DNA of 64,000 nucleotides from Ephydatia muelleri (GCA_013339895.1 JABACO010000008.1:9766083-9830082), one strand, 5' to 3'. Numbered from the stretch's first letter, positions 33,690-45,446 are shown. Notes: generated from the letters alone by a model not told the origin. Translations and numbers: made by a program.

Positions 33690-35865
33690 CAGGCCCCACA
33701 GGCTTGCGTATTCAACACTTGATTGATGCAGCTGAAGTTCCTTTATCGTGCTCAATTCATCAATCTTTAAAGGCTGTTGTCAACATCCTTGCCCCTGGGT
33801 AGAGCTCCACTCATGCTATCATCCTTCCTAGCTGGAAGTAACCTCACATCTTTGGTTAAGTCTAAGCGAGGGTGTGCTTCAGATATTTGCCCAATCGTAT
33901 TGGGATAAGCCCTCCGCCGTCTTACTGGGAAGTGTTTGTGTGCATTAGTGAGGGCTAAGGCTTCTGAATTTTTTCAACCGTACCAGTTTGGGGTGGCATG
34001 TCCTATGGGAGCAGAAAAGATTGCACATGCATGTATCGAAGAGCACTGGATGAAAGAGAACATTACAGTGTTGAAAGTGGACATGAAGAATGCCTTTAAA
34101 TTGGTGTCCCGTCAGGCTCTTCTCTCAGAGTGTGCCAAGCACTTTCCTGAGCTCTATCCATGGGCTCACTGGTGTTACAGCCAACACCCACCCATACTTG
34201 TGGCACATGATGGGGAATTTGACATCAGAGTGTGGTGTCCAACAAGGTGACCCTCTTGGCCCCCTCTTGGCCCCCTCTTGGCCCCCTCTTGGCTTCCTCT
34301 TGGCCCCCTCTTGGCCCCATCTTGGCTTCCTCTTGGCCCCCTCTTGGCCCCCTCTTGGCACTCTCTTGGCACCCTCTTGGCCCCCTCTTATTCTCTTTGG
34401 TGCTGAATATTCTAGCGACTGAGATTGCATCTGATGCAGGCTGTGCCCATCTCTTGTACCATGCTTGGTACTTGGATGATGGGGTTGTGGCTGGTCCCAG
34501 CACTGAGATAAGAAGAGTAATTGCCATTCTATAAGAAAGGGGTCCCTCCTTGGGCCCTAAGCCTATTCCCACCACCAATGAAGCAGTCCCACCAACCCAA
34601 CTTTGAAATCTTAGGGATCCCATTGGTGATCTTGACTTTTGTACCACTTATATTTCACACAAGCGCAGCTTAGCTAAACAACTCATGCTACAGCTAGAGG
34701 AAGTAGGCACACATGACCCTCAAGTAGCACTAATGCTCCTCCACTCTTGTAGTGGCTTCTGTAAACTAGTTCATCTTGCTCAGGCTACACCACCATCCCT
34801 CTCTCTCCAGGCACTTGAGCTTTTTGACATTGATGTTAGAAACTGCCTGTCTCAGAGTACATCAGTAGATATGACAAACCTCTCCTGGAAACAGGCCCAG
34901 CTGAGCCTTAGTAAAGGTGGCTTGGGTTTGCGTTCTCTCATGCTTCATGCCCCAGCTGCTTATATTGTCTCCATTTGTTCATTTGGGCATGGCCACCAAT
35001 CTCCTACCCACCTTGCCCATGCTGTGGAGGCATTCAACTCGTGTGTAGCACCATCTGAAAAGATCTCTCTGGACTCCATCTTATCTTCTCCTATGTAGCA
35101 AAAAGCAAAATTGGATGGTTAACAATTTCATGCCCTGTTTAACACGTCCTCAGTGGCCAATAGGACACGCCTACTATCCATCTCCCGCCCCTCATTCCTC
35201 ATCATGGCCTTCAGTTGTCCCCTCTGAAGGTCTTGGCCTCCACTTTGAACCAAATCAGTACTCTCAAATGGTGGCTTGGCTTAGATACATCAGGTGGTTC
35301 TCATTGTTCCCTTTGCCCAGATTCCATCTGGATCCCCTAGGCCACCATGCTACCAAATGCAAACAAGGGGGAGATGTTGTGCATCGTCATAACTTGTTGA
35401 GGGATGTTTTTGCTGATTCTTGTCGCTTAACTCACCTAAGTGTCAAAGTTTAAGTAGGCAATAACCTAACTCAAGATCACGACCACTCAAGACCAGCAGA
35501 TGTTCTTGTCCACAACTGGCACAAGGCAAGCCCGCAGCATTTGACTTTTTGGTGACCTCACCGCTTTATTCACTCAACTTGTCGGAAGTGGGAGTGTCTC
35601 CAGGAGCAGCTGCTCATACTTCTGAGATCAGAAAGCACAACAGTAATGATGGCAAATGTGGAGATCTAGGTTGGGGTTGTGTCATTGAGACCTATGGTGC
35701 ATGGGGTCAAGAGGTCTGTGAAGAGTTTTGCTCAGTTAGCATCTAGGCTGGCAATCACCTGCTCCAAGCCCAAGTCTGTCATCACACATGATCTATATGG
35801 CAGACTGAACACCTGCCTTGTGAGATCAGTGGCATTGGCCATCCTTAGTAGGATTGAGCCCCTAT
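33690..35865 (+). pseudogene. Decayed reverse-transcriptase element
   Basis: The plus strand holds reverse transcriptase pieces in changing frames. The first is KVDMKNAFKLVSRQALLSEC with upstream YQFGVACPMGAEKI. Then comes a GVQQGDPLGPLL block (about 34237-34270), and then WYLDDGVVAG (about 34465), in which the catalytic YxDD reads YLDD. A C-terminal part follows: QLSLSKGGLGLRSL near 34900, HHATKCKQGGDV near 35345 (a CxxxxH-like zinc patch) and, near 35545-35865, TSPLYSLNLSEVG, GAAAH and a last block ending LAILSRIEPL. Frameshifts and stops break it at least six times. A 12-bp tandem array interrupts the QGDP block. I cannot fix the class; a non-LTR type is likely. Confidence 0.7.
34245..34390. 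repeat. 12-bp minisatellite inside the RT core
   Basis: About twelve copies of a CCCCTCTTGGCC-like unit, with two variant CTTCCTCTTGG units, follow the codons for GDPLGPLL. The normal continuation (LFSLVLNILATEIASD) resumes directly after the array. Confidence 0.85.
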
Positions 35866-36150
35866 AAGTGTCCTGTGTTCTTTGCGTGCTATATTATGTT
35901 ATGCATATTGTTGCTACCTGTATTACTGTGTATTTGTGATGTATCTTAATCATTATTGTATAATTTATCATGTCTTATTGTCACCATTTGTGAAACTAGG
36001 CCTGTACAATTTAACATTTAGCAATGACAGACGATGTCCAACCAAATCCCAATATGGTCTGACATTATGTCAGGCCATTTCTGAAACCTTATATCCGCCA
36101 CTGCAGTCCATTGTATATCGATCGTTGTGCCTTTTAATAACGAAGTACTG

Positions 36151-36230
36151 TAGGTCTGACTTGCGATTCTACCCCCCGCTTAGATGCACATGCACGGTGT
36201 ACATAAGCAGCAGGTCTCGCAAGCCAGACC
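36151..36230. repeat. Inverted repeat (MITE-like)
   Basis: GGTCTGACTTGCGA on the left pairs with TCGCAAGCCAGACC on the right with one mismatch. No coding sequence is seen from 35870 to 36527. Confidence 0.55.
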
Positions 36231-36413
36231 TATTCATCGTGTATTCGCTGTGCCTTACGATAAGGAAGTGGTTGCACAAATAATTAACCCAACGCTTCAC
36301 ACTTAACCGCGGTTCATTGTGCATTTGGCACAACACGTGCTTGTAGCTAATCGCTAGTCCTGCAATTTATTGTTATCGGAAACAACTAAAACTACATAGC
36401 ACAGCACCAAAGC

Positions 36414-36498
36414 GGTAGTCTTGTTCCCAGACTCATTTACGTAAGCGTAGCATTTACATTATGCTATAATTAAGTGAGACTGGGAACGAGACGACTAA
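36414..36498. repeat. Inverted repeat (MITE-like)
   Basis: GTAGTCTTGTTCCCAGACTCA on the left (one base longer than the paired core) matches the reverse complement of TGAGACTGGGAACGAGACGAC on the right with two to three mismatches. It lies just 3' of the kinase-GTPase gene. Confidence 0.55.
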
Positions 36499-36527
36499 AA
36501 CAGTTCCCATGTAAAAGTAATGAATAA

Positions 36528-39344
36528 CTATCTACAATAATTAACATCCAGCAGCTGTACAAACGCCCTCATGGCTTCTCTTTGCAGTCTACTCTCCTCC
36601 ACCGACTCCTCTTGCTTTGAGAGCTTATCCTTCTGAACGGCTTTGATTTTTGCAGCAGACTGAAAATGCACCTCCTTTTTTATCTGCTCCAGATACGCGA
36701 CACGTATGACATGACCTGGCAACGCCTCCTGCTCCTCTGACTGTATCAACAAGTCTAGGTACTCATCTGAAGCGATGGGGTTAATTTTTAGCGCAATGTC
36801 ATCAAAGTGTCTAATGTAACAGTACGCTTGAACGATCATCTCTGACACGGAAAGCTGTAACTCACTTGACTGCACTTCAGTGGATTGAAAATGTTTTACA
36901 AAATTATTACTGGTCATGTCCCTCTCAGTCAAAACGTAACGATGAGAGCTGACAGAGTGATCGCTTGCTAAACAGCCGCACTCGCAACAAGCGAAACACT
37001 CACCAAGATCAGAAATCATCAGGCTAGAAACCATGACACAACATTCATCTCTCTCAGCATTAGACAAAGCATGGCATGGAAAGTGGCACGTCATTTTGCA
37101 CCTCTGGCAATTCATGGCCATCTGCCCTCTGGTGAGAGGGACTGTGTGCCACTCCGGTATCGTGACCTGATCAGAAACGTCCTTGTTCACTGTTTGTGTT
37201 TGCATGACTTGATGCAATATGCTCATCTCGATCAGCCCAGCTTGAATCTGATGCCACAGAATTTTTACTGACACCTCTGATTTCCTTATCACTGCCAACA
37301 CATCTGTGCCTAGCAACAGGCTCCTCCCTTCCATCTTTCCTATCTGCTTGATAAATGCTTCAAATTTGTGCGCTTCTCTCTTCCACAGCAGACTGTCCTC
37401 TGAAGTGGCACTGCTGGCGTTGGATTTGAACATTACTGGAATGTCAAATGTGTTGATTCTGTCAACAGGGACACCATTCCACTCAGAGGTTTCCACCACT
37501 GATGGATTGGTGCTGTCAGAAGGCATTCTGGTGACTCCTATAAAAACGTTGCTGCTATAGTCTGCACCAAAGCAGAAATGCATAGCCTGAGCAATCTGTT
37601 TCTGCATTAGCATGGTATTTTCATTGACAACAATCCAGATTCCATGAAATCGATCAACACCAAGTGGGCCAGATGTAGAAAATAGCTCTTTAATTACCCC
37701 TGCCAACTTTCTGTTTTGCGACAAATCACCAAACACAGGCGTGTCGACTACTGTCAATGTAAATGGAAGGGGAGATTCCTTCATCCTATGAAATGTATAA
37801 GCTCTGATCCATGATGTCTCCTCCTTATTGCTATCCAAAATTAACCGAAATGGGTCATCGATGTGTACACCAAATATGTGATTAGTCAGCACATTGATAA
37901 GAGCAGTCTTCCCTGCTCCCTTTGCTCCAACCACCATAAGGACGTGCCCTGGTGCGGGGTCATGCACACTCTTCATGCCGATGTCATATTTCTCAATGTG
38001 CATGTCCCTAATGGAGAGCACTAGGCTAGCAGGGATCTGATACAGGCTGGGCGAACCAGAAGAGATAAGCCGCGAATTTGCACACATTTGCTCGGCCAAA
38101 GATGGAGGTTTGGGCTCTGCTATGAGAGGCATTCTTAACAACACGGGTGGGTCACGCTCCTTACCAAGTCTCAAATGCTCCACAGTTTTCATCTGAAAGG
38201 GTTCAGGTGTTTCTTCCTCCGACTGTTCCTTAACCAGTTTGGGCATAGCCACTGCTGCATTTGGCTGGCTATTCTGGGAGTGGTCACCACACCCCTTAAC
38301 CTCCAGTGGACCAAGTGGGATTCCAGCCTCTGTGTGGCTGTGCCCATCAATCTCTGGTAGAGTGGGCTGTACAGCCTCCTGCAAATCTTTAGCACAAACA
38401 GTTATATTAGCACTGTCTAAATACAGTGCACTGGTCTTTATGTTGGACAGCAGCTGGCACAGGGCCAGTGCGGCTGGGCGCTTTTTTTCCTCGTACCTCA
38501 GACACTCCAGAGCAATGGCTCGTAGTGGGTGGGTACCGCATATCAGGTCAATGTGGTTCTTGCGACGTTCCACATCACAGATGGGCAACTCAATCGGGAC
38601 TAGATAATTTGGATCTTTTATTTTTTGCCTGGCTGGCCCAGGACTGGGTGTCAGACGTGTCAATATCTGAATGGTCAATACCCCAAATGAAAATACGTCA
38701 ATTTTCTCGGTGTACACCGGTGGATCACTGAGGGCCTCTGGTGGCATGTAGAGAGAACATCCTGGGGCCTGGGTAAGAAGAGGGGTGTCGTTACAGGTAC
38801 TGATCAACCTGGCCATTCCAAAGTCCGTGACTTTGGCAGTTCTGCCTCCTTCAGAGAGCAGGACGTTGTTACTGGAGAGGTCGCGATGGACGATGTCATT
38901 AGAATGGAGATATTCCAAGGCCAGAGCGATGTTGTGGCATAGGTTAATCTCAGTGCGGAGGGGGAGGGAGGTGGAGGATCTCTCCAGGAAGGATGTGAGG
39001 TTTTGCTCCATCAGCTCCATAAGGAGGACCTGTGTGCCTTTCTGGTGTGTTCCTAGGTACCGAATGATGTTAGGGTGCTTCATCCTACTCAACATCTGGC
39101 ACTCCTTGCGAAACAATTTAACATTCCTCTCGGATATAATGATTGGGTGGAGTAGTTTGGCAGCACAGGGGAGGTTGTCGCATAGAGCCTTGCACACCAT
39201 TCCATAAGACCCTATCCCTAGACTCTGGTCTGTGAAAATCACAACACTCTTGAAGCCGTCACGTGTGTCAAGCTGATAGTGGCTCATCTTATACTCTATT
39301 AATAAGAAAAGCATAGTGATTGGTCGTAGAGATACCACATTCAT
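36528..39344 (-). CDS. Protein kinase fused to a P-loop GTPase and a Cys-rich tail
   Basis: An intronless frame of 938 residues from the first in-frame ATG (39344); a later ATG at 39287 (MSHYQ) is equally possible and sits closer to the kinase fold. Kinase domain about 35-305: GIGSYGMV (43-50), CAAK with Lys63, Glu81 in RKECQ, HRDLSSNN (153-160), TDFGMA (173-178), MPPEAL. All are canonical, so it should be active. A linker (about 320-455) follows. The second domain starts near 455 and has a Walker A/G1 motif GAKGAGKT (473-480), VVDTPVFGD (532-540; G3-like) and GVTRMPSD (603-610; possible G4). It resembles septin/AIG1-like GTPases. Near 746-791 lies a Cys/His cluster (CQRCKMTCHFPCH, CFACCECGC) of the kind that follows the G domain in some animal defence-type GTPases. 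The C-terminus is helical and Lys/Glu-rich. A role in signalling or defence is an inference. Confidence 0.8.
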   Translation of the reverse strand: MNVVSLRPITMLFLLIEYKMSHYQLDTRDGFKSVVIFTDQSLGIGSYGMVCKALCDNLPCAAKLLHPIIISERNVKLFRKECQMLSRMKHPNIIRYLGTHQKGTQVLLMELMEQNLTSFLERSSTSLPLRTEINLCHNIALALEYLHSNDIVHRDLSSNNVLLSEGGRTAKVTDFGMARLISTCNDTPLLTQAPGCSLYMPPEALSDPPVYTEKIDVFSFGVLTIQILTRLTPSPGPARQKIKDPNYLVPIELPICDVERRKNHIDLICGTHPLRAIALECLRYEEKKRPAALALCQLLSNIKTSALYLDSANITVCAKDLQEAVQPTLPEIDGHSHTEAGIPLGPLEVKGCGDHSQNSQPNAAVAMPKLVKEQSEEETPEPFQMKTVEHLRLGKERDPPVLLRMPLIAEPKPPSLAEQMCANSRLISSGSPSLYQIPASLVLSIRDMHIEKYDIGMKSVHDPAPGHVLMVVGAKGAGKTALINVLTNHIFGVHIDDPFRLILDSNKEETSWIRAYTFHRMKESPLPFTLTVVDTPVFGDLSQNRKLAGVIKELFSTSGPLGVDRFHGIWIVVNENTMLMQKQIAQAMHFCFGADYSSNVFIGVTRMPSDSTNPSVVETSEWNGVPVDRINTFDIPVMFKSNASSATSEDSLLWKREAHKFEAFIKQIGKMEGRSLLLGTDVLAVIRKSEVSVKILWHQIQAGLIEMSILHQVMQTQTVNKDVSDQVTIPEWHTVPLTRGQMAMNCQRCKMTCHFPCHALSNAERDECCVMVSSLMISDLGECFACCECGCLASDHSVSSHRYVLTERDMTSNNFVKHFQSTEVQSSELQLSVSEMIVQAYCYIRHFDDIALKINPIASDEYLDLLIQSEEQEALPGHVIRVAYLEQIKKEVHFQSAAKIKAVQKDKLSKQEESVEESRLQREAMRAFVQLLDVNYCR

Positions 39345-39399
39345 TGCAGTGATAACAAAGCCGCTTGGCGGGCACCACAATGCATCTACCAAAAATGCG

Positions 39400-41430
39400 T
39401 AGCGTGAATTTTACGAACCATTACCTTAAGTAACTCCTCCTTTCCCCTGCTCCCACAGTAAGCAACACACTACTAGTCTAAATAAATATCACAGCCGGGA
39501 AGGAGAAGACCGGCAGTGAGTGTGGTGACATGTGTACCTAACGACAGCAACACGTTGCACATACCTCTTAAAATTACTACGCACGATATATACGCGATCT
39601 AGAGTGCACCAGAACCACGCACTCTGGGCATGAACTATGACCATCAATATCACACAATTAAATCAATATGAAAGATTGAACCAAATAACCCTATAAACTT
39701 TAAAACGCTGAAATTTTAGGACTGCTTCATTGTAGCAACCTCCTGTACTAGGACTGTTCTATCTTGTTTCTTGGTTTTTGCACAAGGATATAGGTTTTAT
39801 TTATTTCAGTGCAGGATGCCGCTACAGCGAAGCCATTCTTCAAAAAACTAATTTGCTAAAGGTACGACTGTCACTTTTCATTTATTATTTAAAAATTAGT
39901 GCGTATAACAAGGGTGCAAACCGCGTTAGATATATAAGCATGCTATTCTGCAGCATAAGAAAATAAAATTAAACGCATTCCCGTGATTTATTGGTTTATC
40001 TGTGCTGATCAACGTGACGTCACATGGTACGTAGAAGGCATAATGTGGTTGGAAGTGCGATTGCATTGTTCAGCATGACGCTCGGTGTATCCCTTGCGAT
40101 CGTGTTCTACTCTTCCACTCTGTTTCTATAAGTCTGTCGAAGTTACGTAGATTCAGAGTGGCTCAAGCGCAACAGCCTACAGTATTACGGAGAACGGTAT
40201 CCCCTAGTGCCGCGGCGTTGGAAAAGCCGTTTTTGGCCGGAAAGCATCTCTTGTGTCGAGGCGTTCGAAAAAAACCTTGATATATTCACAGCACGCTTTG
40301 CTATACATACTAAGTGCGTTGAGACGAAAACATGCGGTACTGCTATTGCTCTCATATCTAACTGACGTACCAGACGTCGACGGATGTTATGAATAGCAGG
40401 GTCTACATGCTTATGCCAATCTCAAACCATATTATTATCTTAGACGATTCCTACACATGTCACAACTTACCACAGTCTTCTTACTGACATCGCACAATTA
40501 AGAATTTTAGCAGCTATAGACTCACTCAGCCGTGCACCAATATGGCGGACGTGTATTAATTAATATTGTGAGACACCGACGTATGTCAGATACGGAGCGG
40601 TCACATGACACAATGAAAAGGTCTATATACTGGATAATGTATGCGTTAGGTCCCTATTCGCGGAAACGATCCCAAATTTAGCCCTGCCGGGTTTATGTAT
40701 ATAGATGCTTCTATTGAGGTTCGCATGACTACTGATGCAATCCAACAGGGTCCATTACAGCACCTTCCCTGTGCATGCATCTGATTATAGCACACAGTAT
40801 GCTGCGTACTTTTATCATCATCCTATAATCATGGCATCTTTGTAGCCATACTTGCACGGCTATGCACCAAACTGCTTGATGCGTTAATAAACTCGTGCTG
40901 CAGTATTAATTCATGCACAAAATGTTTTTGGAAGTAGATATTTACATGTGCTATGTGAGAATGCAATACACAGTAAAATTTATTTATTTATTTGTATATA
41001 ATTCATTAGTGCTAGCTCTTTTAAAAGATAAAATGTCAAAAATTCACTTCATGCAGAGTCGCATTGTAACCCTAGGTCATGGGAGATCGTACGATTCAGC
41101 TGATGGCTTTGCATGGGCAGCGCAGATGGGACAGCTCTGAGCTTTAAGCGTGCTGTACAGCGTTATCACTGGAATATCCCTTGCGAATACTTGTTTCTTT
41201 ATCTCCATAAACGCACCTTTTCAATGAGTCCTATCACGTAGCAATACTCTAGACACTTCATGCATGCATATTGGTATTTTATTTTATTTTTACAAAAATA
41301 GCTGAAATGGCGCTATTGAAACGTAGTTTAGCGCTGAGCATTTTTGTTCTGGTGAACTTTTGCGGGAGTTGGGGCACTTTCGTTTACGTCATTATGGCCG
41401 TCGGCATATCCTAGCCGTGATGTCACTCTT
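39400..41430. other. Intergenic, upstream of the kinase-GTPase gene
   Basis: No coding sequence recognised. A solo right end of MITE family B lies at about 40627-40673, ending GGAAACGATCCC. The presumed promoter of the kinase-GTPase gene lies at the left end of this stretch. Confidence 0.4.
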
Positions 41431-41438
41431 AATTTACA

Positions 41439-41732
41439 CAAGTAAATAAAAACATTCTCTAACAAGAAAGTTGTTGGTATATAGGATTGACCAATGGTGG
41501 TGTAAAAAGCATGGAAACAAGAGTGACAGAAATTTGACTGGAAAATTGAAATAGGCCTATATTTAGCACACTAACGTTATAACAGTGCATGCCTGAGTGA
41601 TGGGCTAAATATAGGCCTATTTCAATTTTCCAGTCAAATTTCTGTCACTCTTGTTTCCATGCTTTTTACACCACCATTGGTCAATCCTATATACCAACAA
41701 CTTTCTTGTTAGAGAATGTTTTTATTTACTTG
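41439..41732. repeat. Perfect 129-bp-arm palindrome (MITE family A, long copy)
   Basis: The left arm 41439-41567 is the exact reverse complement of the right arm 41604-41732 over all 129 bases, around a 36-base spacer. The inner arm ends share GGCCTATATTTAGC with the short hairpins at 16616 and 20183. No coding frame. Confidence 0.95.
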
Positions 41733-41914
41733 TTTCATCAGTTTTTTCCTCTGTCATAGTAGCACGTCTTTATATGTTGTCACAAATTCATTTTAATTTT
41801 CGAAGGGAGGGAGGTTAAAAATTTAATATAAGTTAATGTACTGTATGGTTCCCCTGCCTTGTCCTCTTCCTCTCCCCCAGCCTCGTCTCTAACATCGGCT
41901 GCCTGGTTCAGGCC

Positions 41915-42264
41915 ATGAGAGCCATGCGGGTGGTGGTGGCAGCGGCCAGGGTGGCAGCAGGCGAAGTGGTGGTGGGGGCACTGGTGCCAAAACTGGTGGG
42001 GCTGGTGCAGGTAGCGGTGCTCCTGCTGCTTCTGCTGGCAGCAGCGGGGGCAATGCTGCAACTGCTGCTTCTGCTGCTGGCGGTGGGGGCAGCTCTGCTG
42101 CTGCTGCTGGCGGTGGGGGCAGCTCTGCTGCTGCTGCTGCTGGCGGTGGGGGCAGCTCTGCTGCTGCTGCTGGTGGTGGGGGCAGCTCTGCTGCTGCTGG
42201 TGGTGGCGGTGGGGGCAGCTCTGGTGGTGGGGGCAGCTCTGCTGCTGGTGGCGGTGGGGGCAGC

Positions 42265-42298
<34 letters not shown>

Positions 42299-42514
42299 GT
42301 GGGGGCAGCACTGCTGGTGGCGGTGAGGGCAGCGCTGCTGCTGCTGCTGGCAATGGGGACAGCTGTGCTGCTGCTGCTGGTGGCGGTGGGGCAGCTCTGC
42401 TGCTGCTGCTGCTGGTGGTGGGGGCAGCTCTGCTGCTGCTGCTGGTGGCGGTGGGGCAGCTCTGCTGCTGCTGGCGGTGGGGGCAGCGCTGCTACTGCTG
42501 GCGGCGGACGGTAG
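41915..42514. repeat. GC-rich codon-periodic repeat (GGC/GCT-rich)
   Basis: Units of roughly 24-36 bp contain GGCGGTGGGGGCAGCTCT followed by a variable number of GCT triplets. Most lengths are multiples of three, so several frames stay open. One plus frame would be a Gly-Ala-Ser silk-like protein (GGGGSSAAAA), another Leu/Val-rich; the minus frames are Ala-Pro-rich, Gln-His-rich or Ala-Ser-rich. There is no ATG in the Gly-Ala-Ser frame before a stop. I treat it as a minisatellite, although a plausible acceptor (CTCTCCCCCAG) ends at 41880. Confidence 0.7.
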
Positions 42515-43110
42515 GGGGGCAGCACTGCATCTGACAGAGAGTATAGAAACAAAGTGCAAGGATTTAGTTAACATCACCAATTGGTCTACATATTCATGAC
42601 CTCACAGATAAGGGGAAGTAGTTTGTGTGTGTGTTGCCAGCTGTGCTAAAATTCTATTGGTCCAATTTTATCAATTCACGGATTGGTCTGCATAACTCAT
42701 GACCCTACAAAGGTGCCATTGTGTAGGAAGTTGGTTCATGCTCCAAATTAAAAGGTGTTAACAATGTTTATATGGGAAAGACCTCCCCTCCAATGATGAA
42801 TGGACATTTGGAACAGTGACTTTGTCCTCAACACTAATGCTACTTCTTCACTCTGAGCTTGCGACACTCATTTGTACATTTCCACTTCAAGGGGCGCATG
42901 GTATCCTTATCTCTGTCCCTTATCTCTTCTGCCACCACACACCTACCATTGAGGTCTACTGGAATGGCCCCAAGTCGTTTTGTGTAAGTGTACGAATTAA
43001 TAAAAAAGTAAGGTTCAGAGCCAGCAGTACGATACCCTGCCCAACTAAAATATCATTTTCAATGTACTAACTTCTCAGATAGTTTTTAGCAATGACCCTG
43101 CTTTTGCTCT

Positions 43111-44025
43111 TCATACACTCAGTGCTTTAGAAACCAATGCATCTGCACCAATCTTACTTACTGCTGCATGGGCAGATCTTGTAACAACCTTTTGAGCTAG
43201 CAATGGATGAGACTTACAAAAGGCATCATTTACTTCACTTAGAAGCTCACTATCCCTACGAATAGCTTTTTCAAGACCACCATTATACTCCATTAGTGCA
43301 TAAGATTCGGGTTCATACAAGGTAGAGCGAAGGATAATTTTCAGTGCTCAACCCTAGCAAATGCAATTAACAGTTGCAAGTCAGATAAGGAAGCCTTTTT
43401 GTACATCAGATTAAGGATGACAACCCAATATTCAATAGACATGTCACAAAGGAGAAAGGACTACTGTACACAACAGTTGGGTCACCATATAGGCTTTACA
43501 TGTGAAGTGAATGGTTTTGTGCAGATCCCTTACATGCGTGCTGTACAAACACATGTTGCATGCACATCTTCCTATAGCTTTTTAATGCTAGTGCAATACA
43601 ACATGCCATGACATACCTTTGGGTGGTAGTGTAGTTCGGTGACCCCTGCGATACCGTTTCCTCTCGGCAGCACGTTTAGCCAATCGGACAGCGGGGTCAT
43701 TCCAATACCGATTCCTTTCAGATGCCTTAATGGCAGCTGAATTTCTGCCTTTTAGCGGCGCGGTTCTCCTCAACGTCCTCTTGATATCGCTGCCTTTTAG
43801 CAGATTGCTTAGATTCAATATCTCATTCTGCGTTGTAGCTGTCGCGTACAGAAGCCTTCTTCTTTTCGGGATCGGCCTTGTAGCTGTCGCGTACAGAGGC
43901 CTTCTTCTTTTCGGGATCGGCCTTGTAGCGCGCTCGGGCTTTAGCCTTGTTTTAATATTGTCTTGCTTTTGAAGGTATTCCGCTCGTTGCTTAGATCTCT
44001 TCTTTCGATTAATACGCGAAGGCAT
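43111..44025 (-). pseudogene. Basic-repeat ORF remnants of a mobile element
   Basis: At 44025-43588 a minus-strand frame starts MPSRINRKKRSKQRAEYLQK and is very Lys/Arg-rich. A 45-bp unit is duplicated at about 43836-43927; in an alternative frame it reads YKADPEKKKASVRDS twice, so the original frame has shifted. Further down, 43320-43111 encodes EYNGGLEKAIRRDSELLSEV and SKIGADALVSKALS, a separate block probably of the same original protein. From memory, tandem KADPEKKKASVRDSY repeats occur in proteins of invertebrate mobile elements; this link is not verified. The broken frames say it is not a working gene. Confidence 0.5.
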
Positions 44026-44039
44026 TTAACTTCACTAGC

Positions 44040-45081
44040 CAAAGTATCGCGATAGGTCGTGCAGGTTGGAGTGCAAGCTGTATAAATAACTTCATTAAAC
44101 AATAATAAACCAATTTAACTTCTGCAATAACTTCATACCAATTCCTATAGAACTTGCTACCGCATGAGGTACTTCTCGCTGTAGTTCTTTCTAGGTGGTC
44201 TATATGACCTTAAAGGGCACCGTGCAGGTAAATTTCGAAGATATTGGTGCTATTGCCGTTCTTCAAAACCGTTTGTAGCTCGTGTTATACCTTCCTAAGG
44301 AAGAAGACGACGACGACCAAGAATTATTTTAGGACTGGGCACGCTAAAAAGGAATTCATTTGTTTCTCTAAAAGCACATCGTTTTATGACACGGAACAAA
44401 CGTAGAACTGTAGATCTTTGAGTTCTCGTTCCATCGCGACAAAGAGATAAGCGATCCGTTTCTCCGTTGTCGCTCCAGACGCGAGTGAAGTTTTTTTAAT
44501 GATTTCATCAATCCTCAATCAATCCTATATTGAACCTGCTGCCGCAGGTTCAGATACCTTCAGTAGACTAAAGTACGCAGTGTATGCTTCCATTAATGCT
44601 TCGTGAAGTTGGGCTTTCAACGCTTTACTAGGACCCCGCCTTCCGTTGCAATATTTCTTTCAGCTATCGACTGTTGCTCTCCAGCCCTGCGAAGCACAAC
44701 GGTTACTGAGCTTCAAACTAACAGCAAACGTGAATCTCGTAGGATAAATCACGGCACAGGGGCAAGAACACATGGTGCCATCAACTCCACAGACAAAATC
44801 AGATCAAATTAATTAAACTGTCCACGCCCCTCTCCGAAAAGTTATATACAAAAGGGAACGCTGCGGTCTCTAGGGACCTCAATCATCTCCGAATCGGATT
44901 CCAGTCTCTGCGCATCCTTACACGTACACATGTACAGTAAGAGGAGGGTACTATTTTCCGCATCTCAGACTCACAGCCGCAAAATAAAGTGCGTTGCATA
45001 GGGAGGAGAGGGAGGAGGACCAAGGGGGCGGAGGCTCCATCGTTCGTGCGCTCGTGATGTGTAACGGAAGTAAAAAAACAA
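44040..45081. other. Upstream region of RANGRF
   Basis: No coding sequence recognised. The last few hundred bases before the ATG at 45082 should hold the RANGRF promoter. No clear core-promoter motif is visible. Confidence 0.4.
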
Positions 45082-45363
45082 ATGGCCGAGGCGGGAGCGA
45101 CTACTAGCAATAGCAACCTTCCCAGGTTTCTCTTCGGAGGTGCGTTCACGTGCGTATTTCCACAGGAGTTTCAGAACGTAAGGTAACACACTGTCACACT
45201 GAGTTACAAGTTAATATATGAACAACCCATATTTCTCTTGCCAGTACCTTTCGCGAGATTCCAGACAATCAGGAAGTGTTCTCGCACATTGTCACCGACC
45301 AGAGCATTATCTTTGAACTGGTCGAGTACGAGGACATACCAGATGATCAAATAGCCCAGTATG

Positions 45364-45446
<83 letters not shown>

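Noticed and set aside
41780-42580. Gln/His/Pro- and Ala/Pro-rich minus-strand ORFs
   Set aside because: They are readings of the triplet-periodic repeat; several frames on both strands are open, so length is no evidence of coding.
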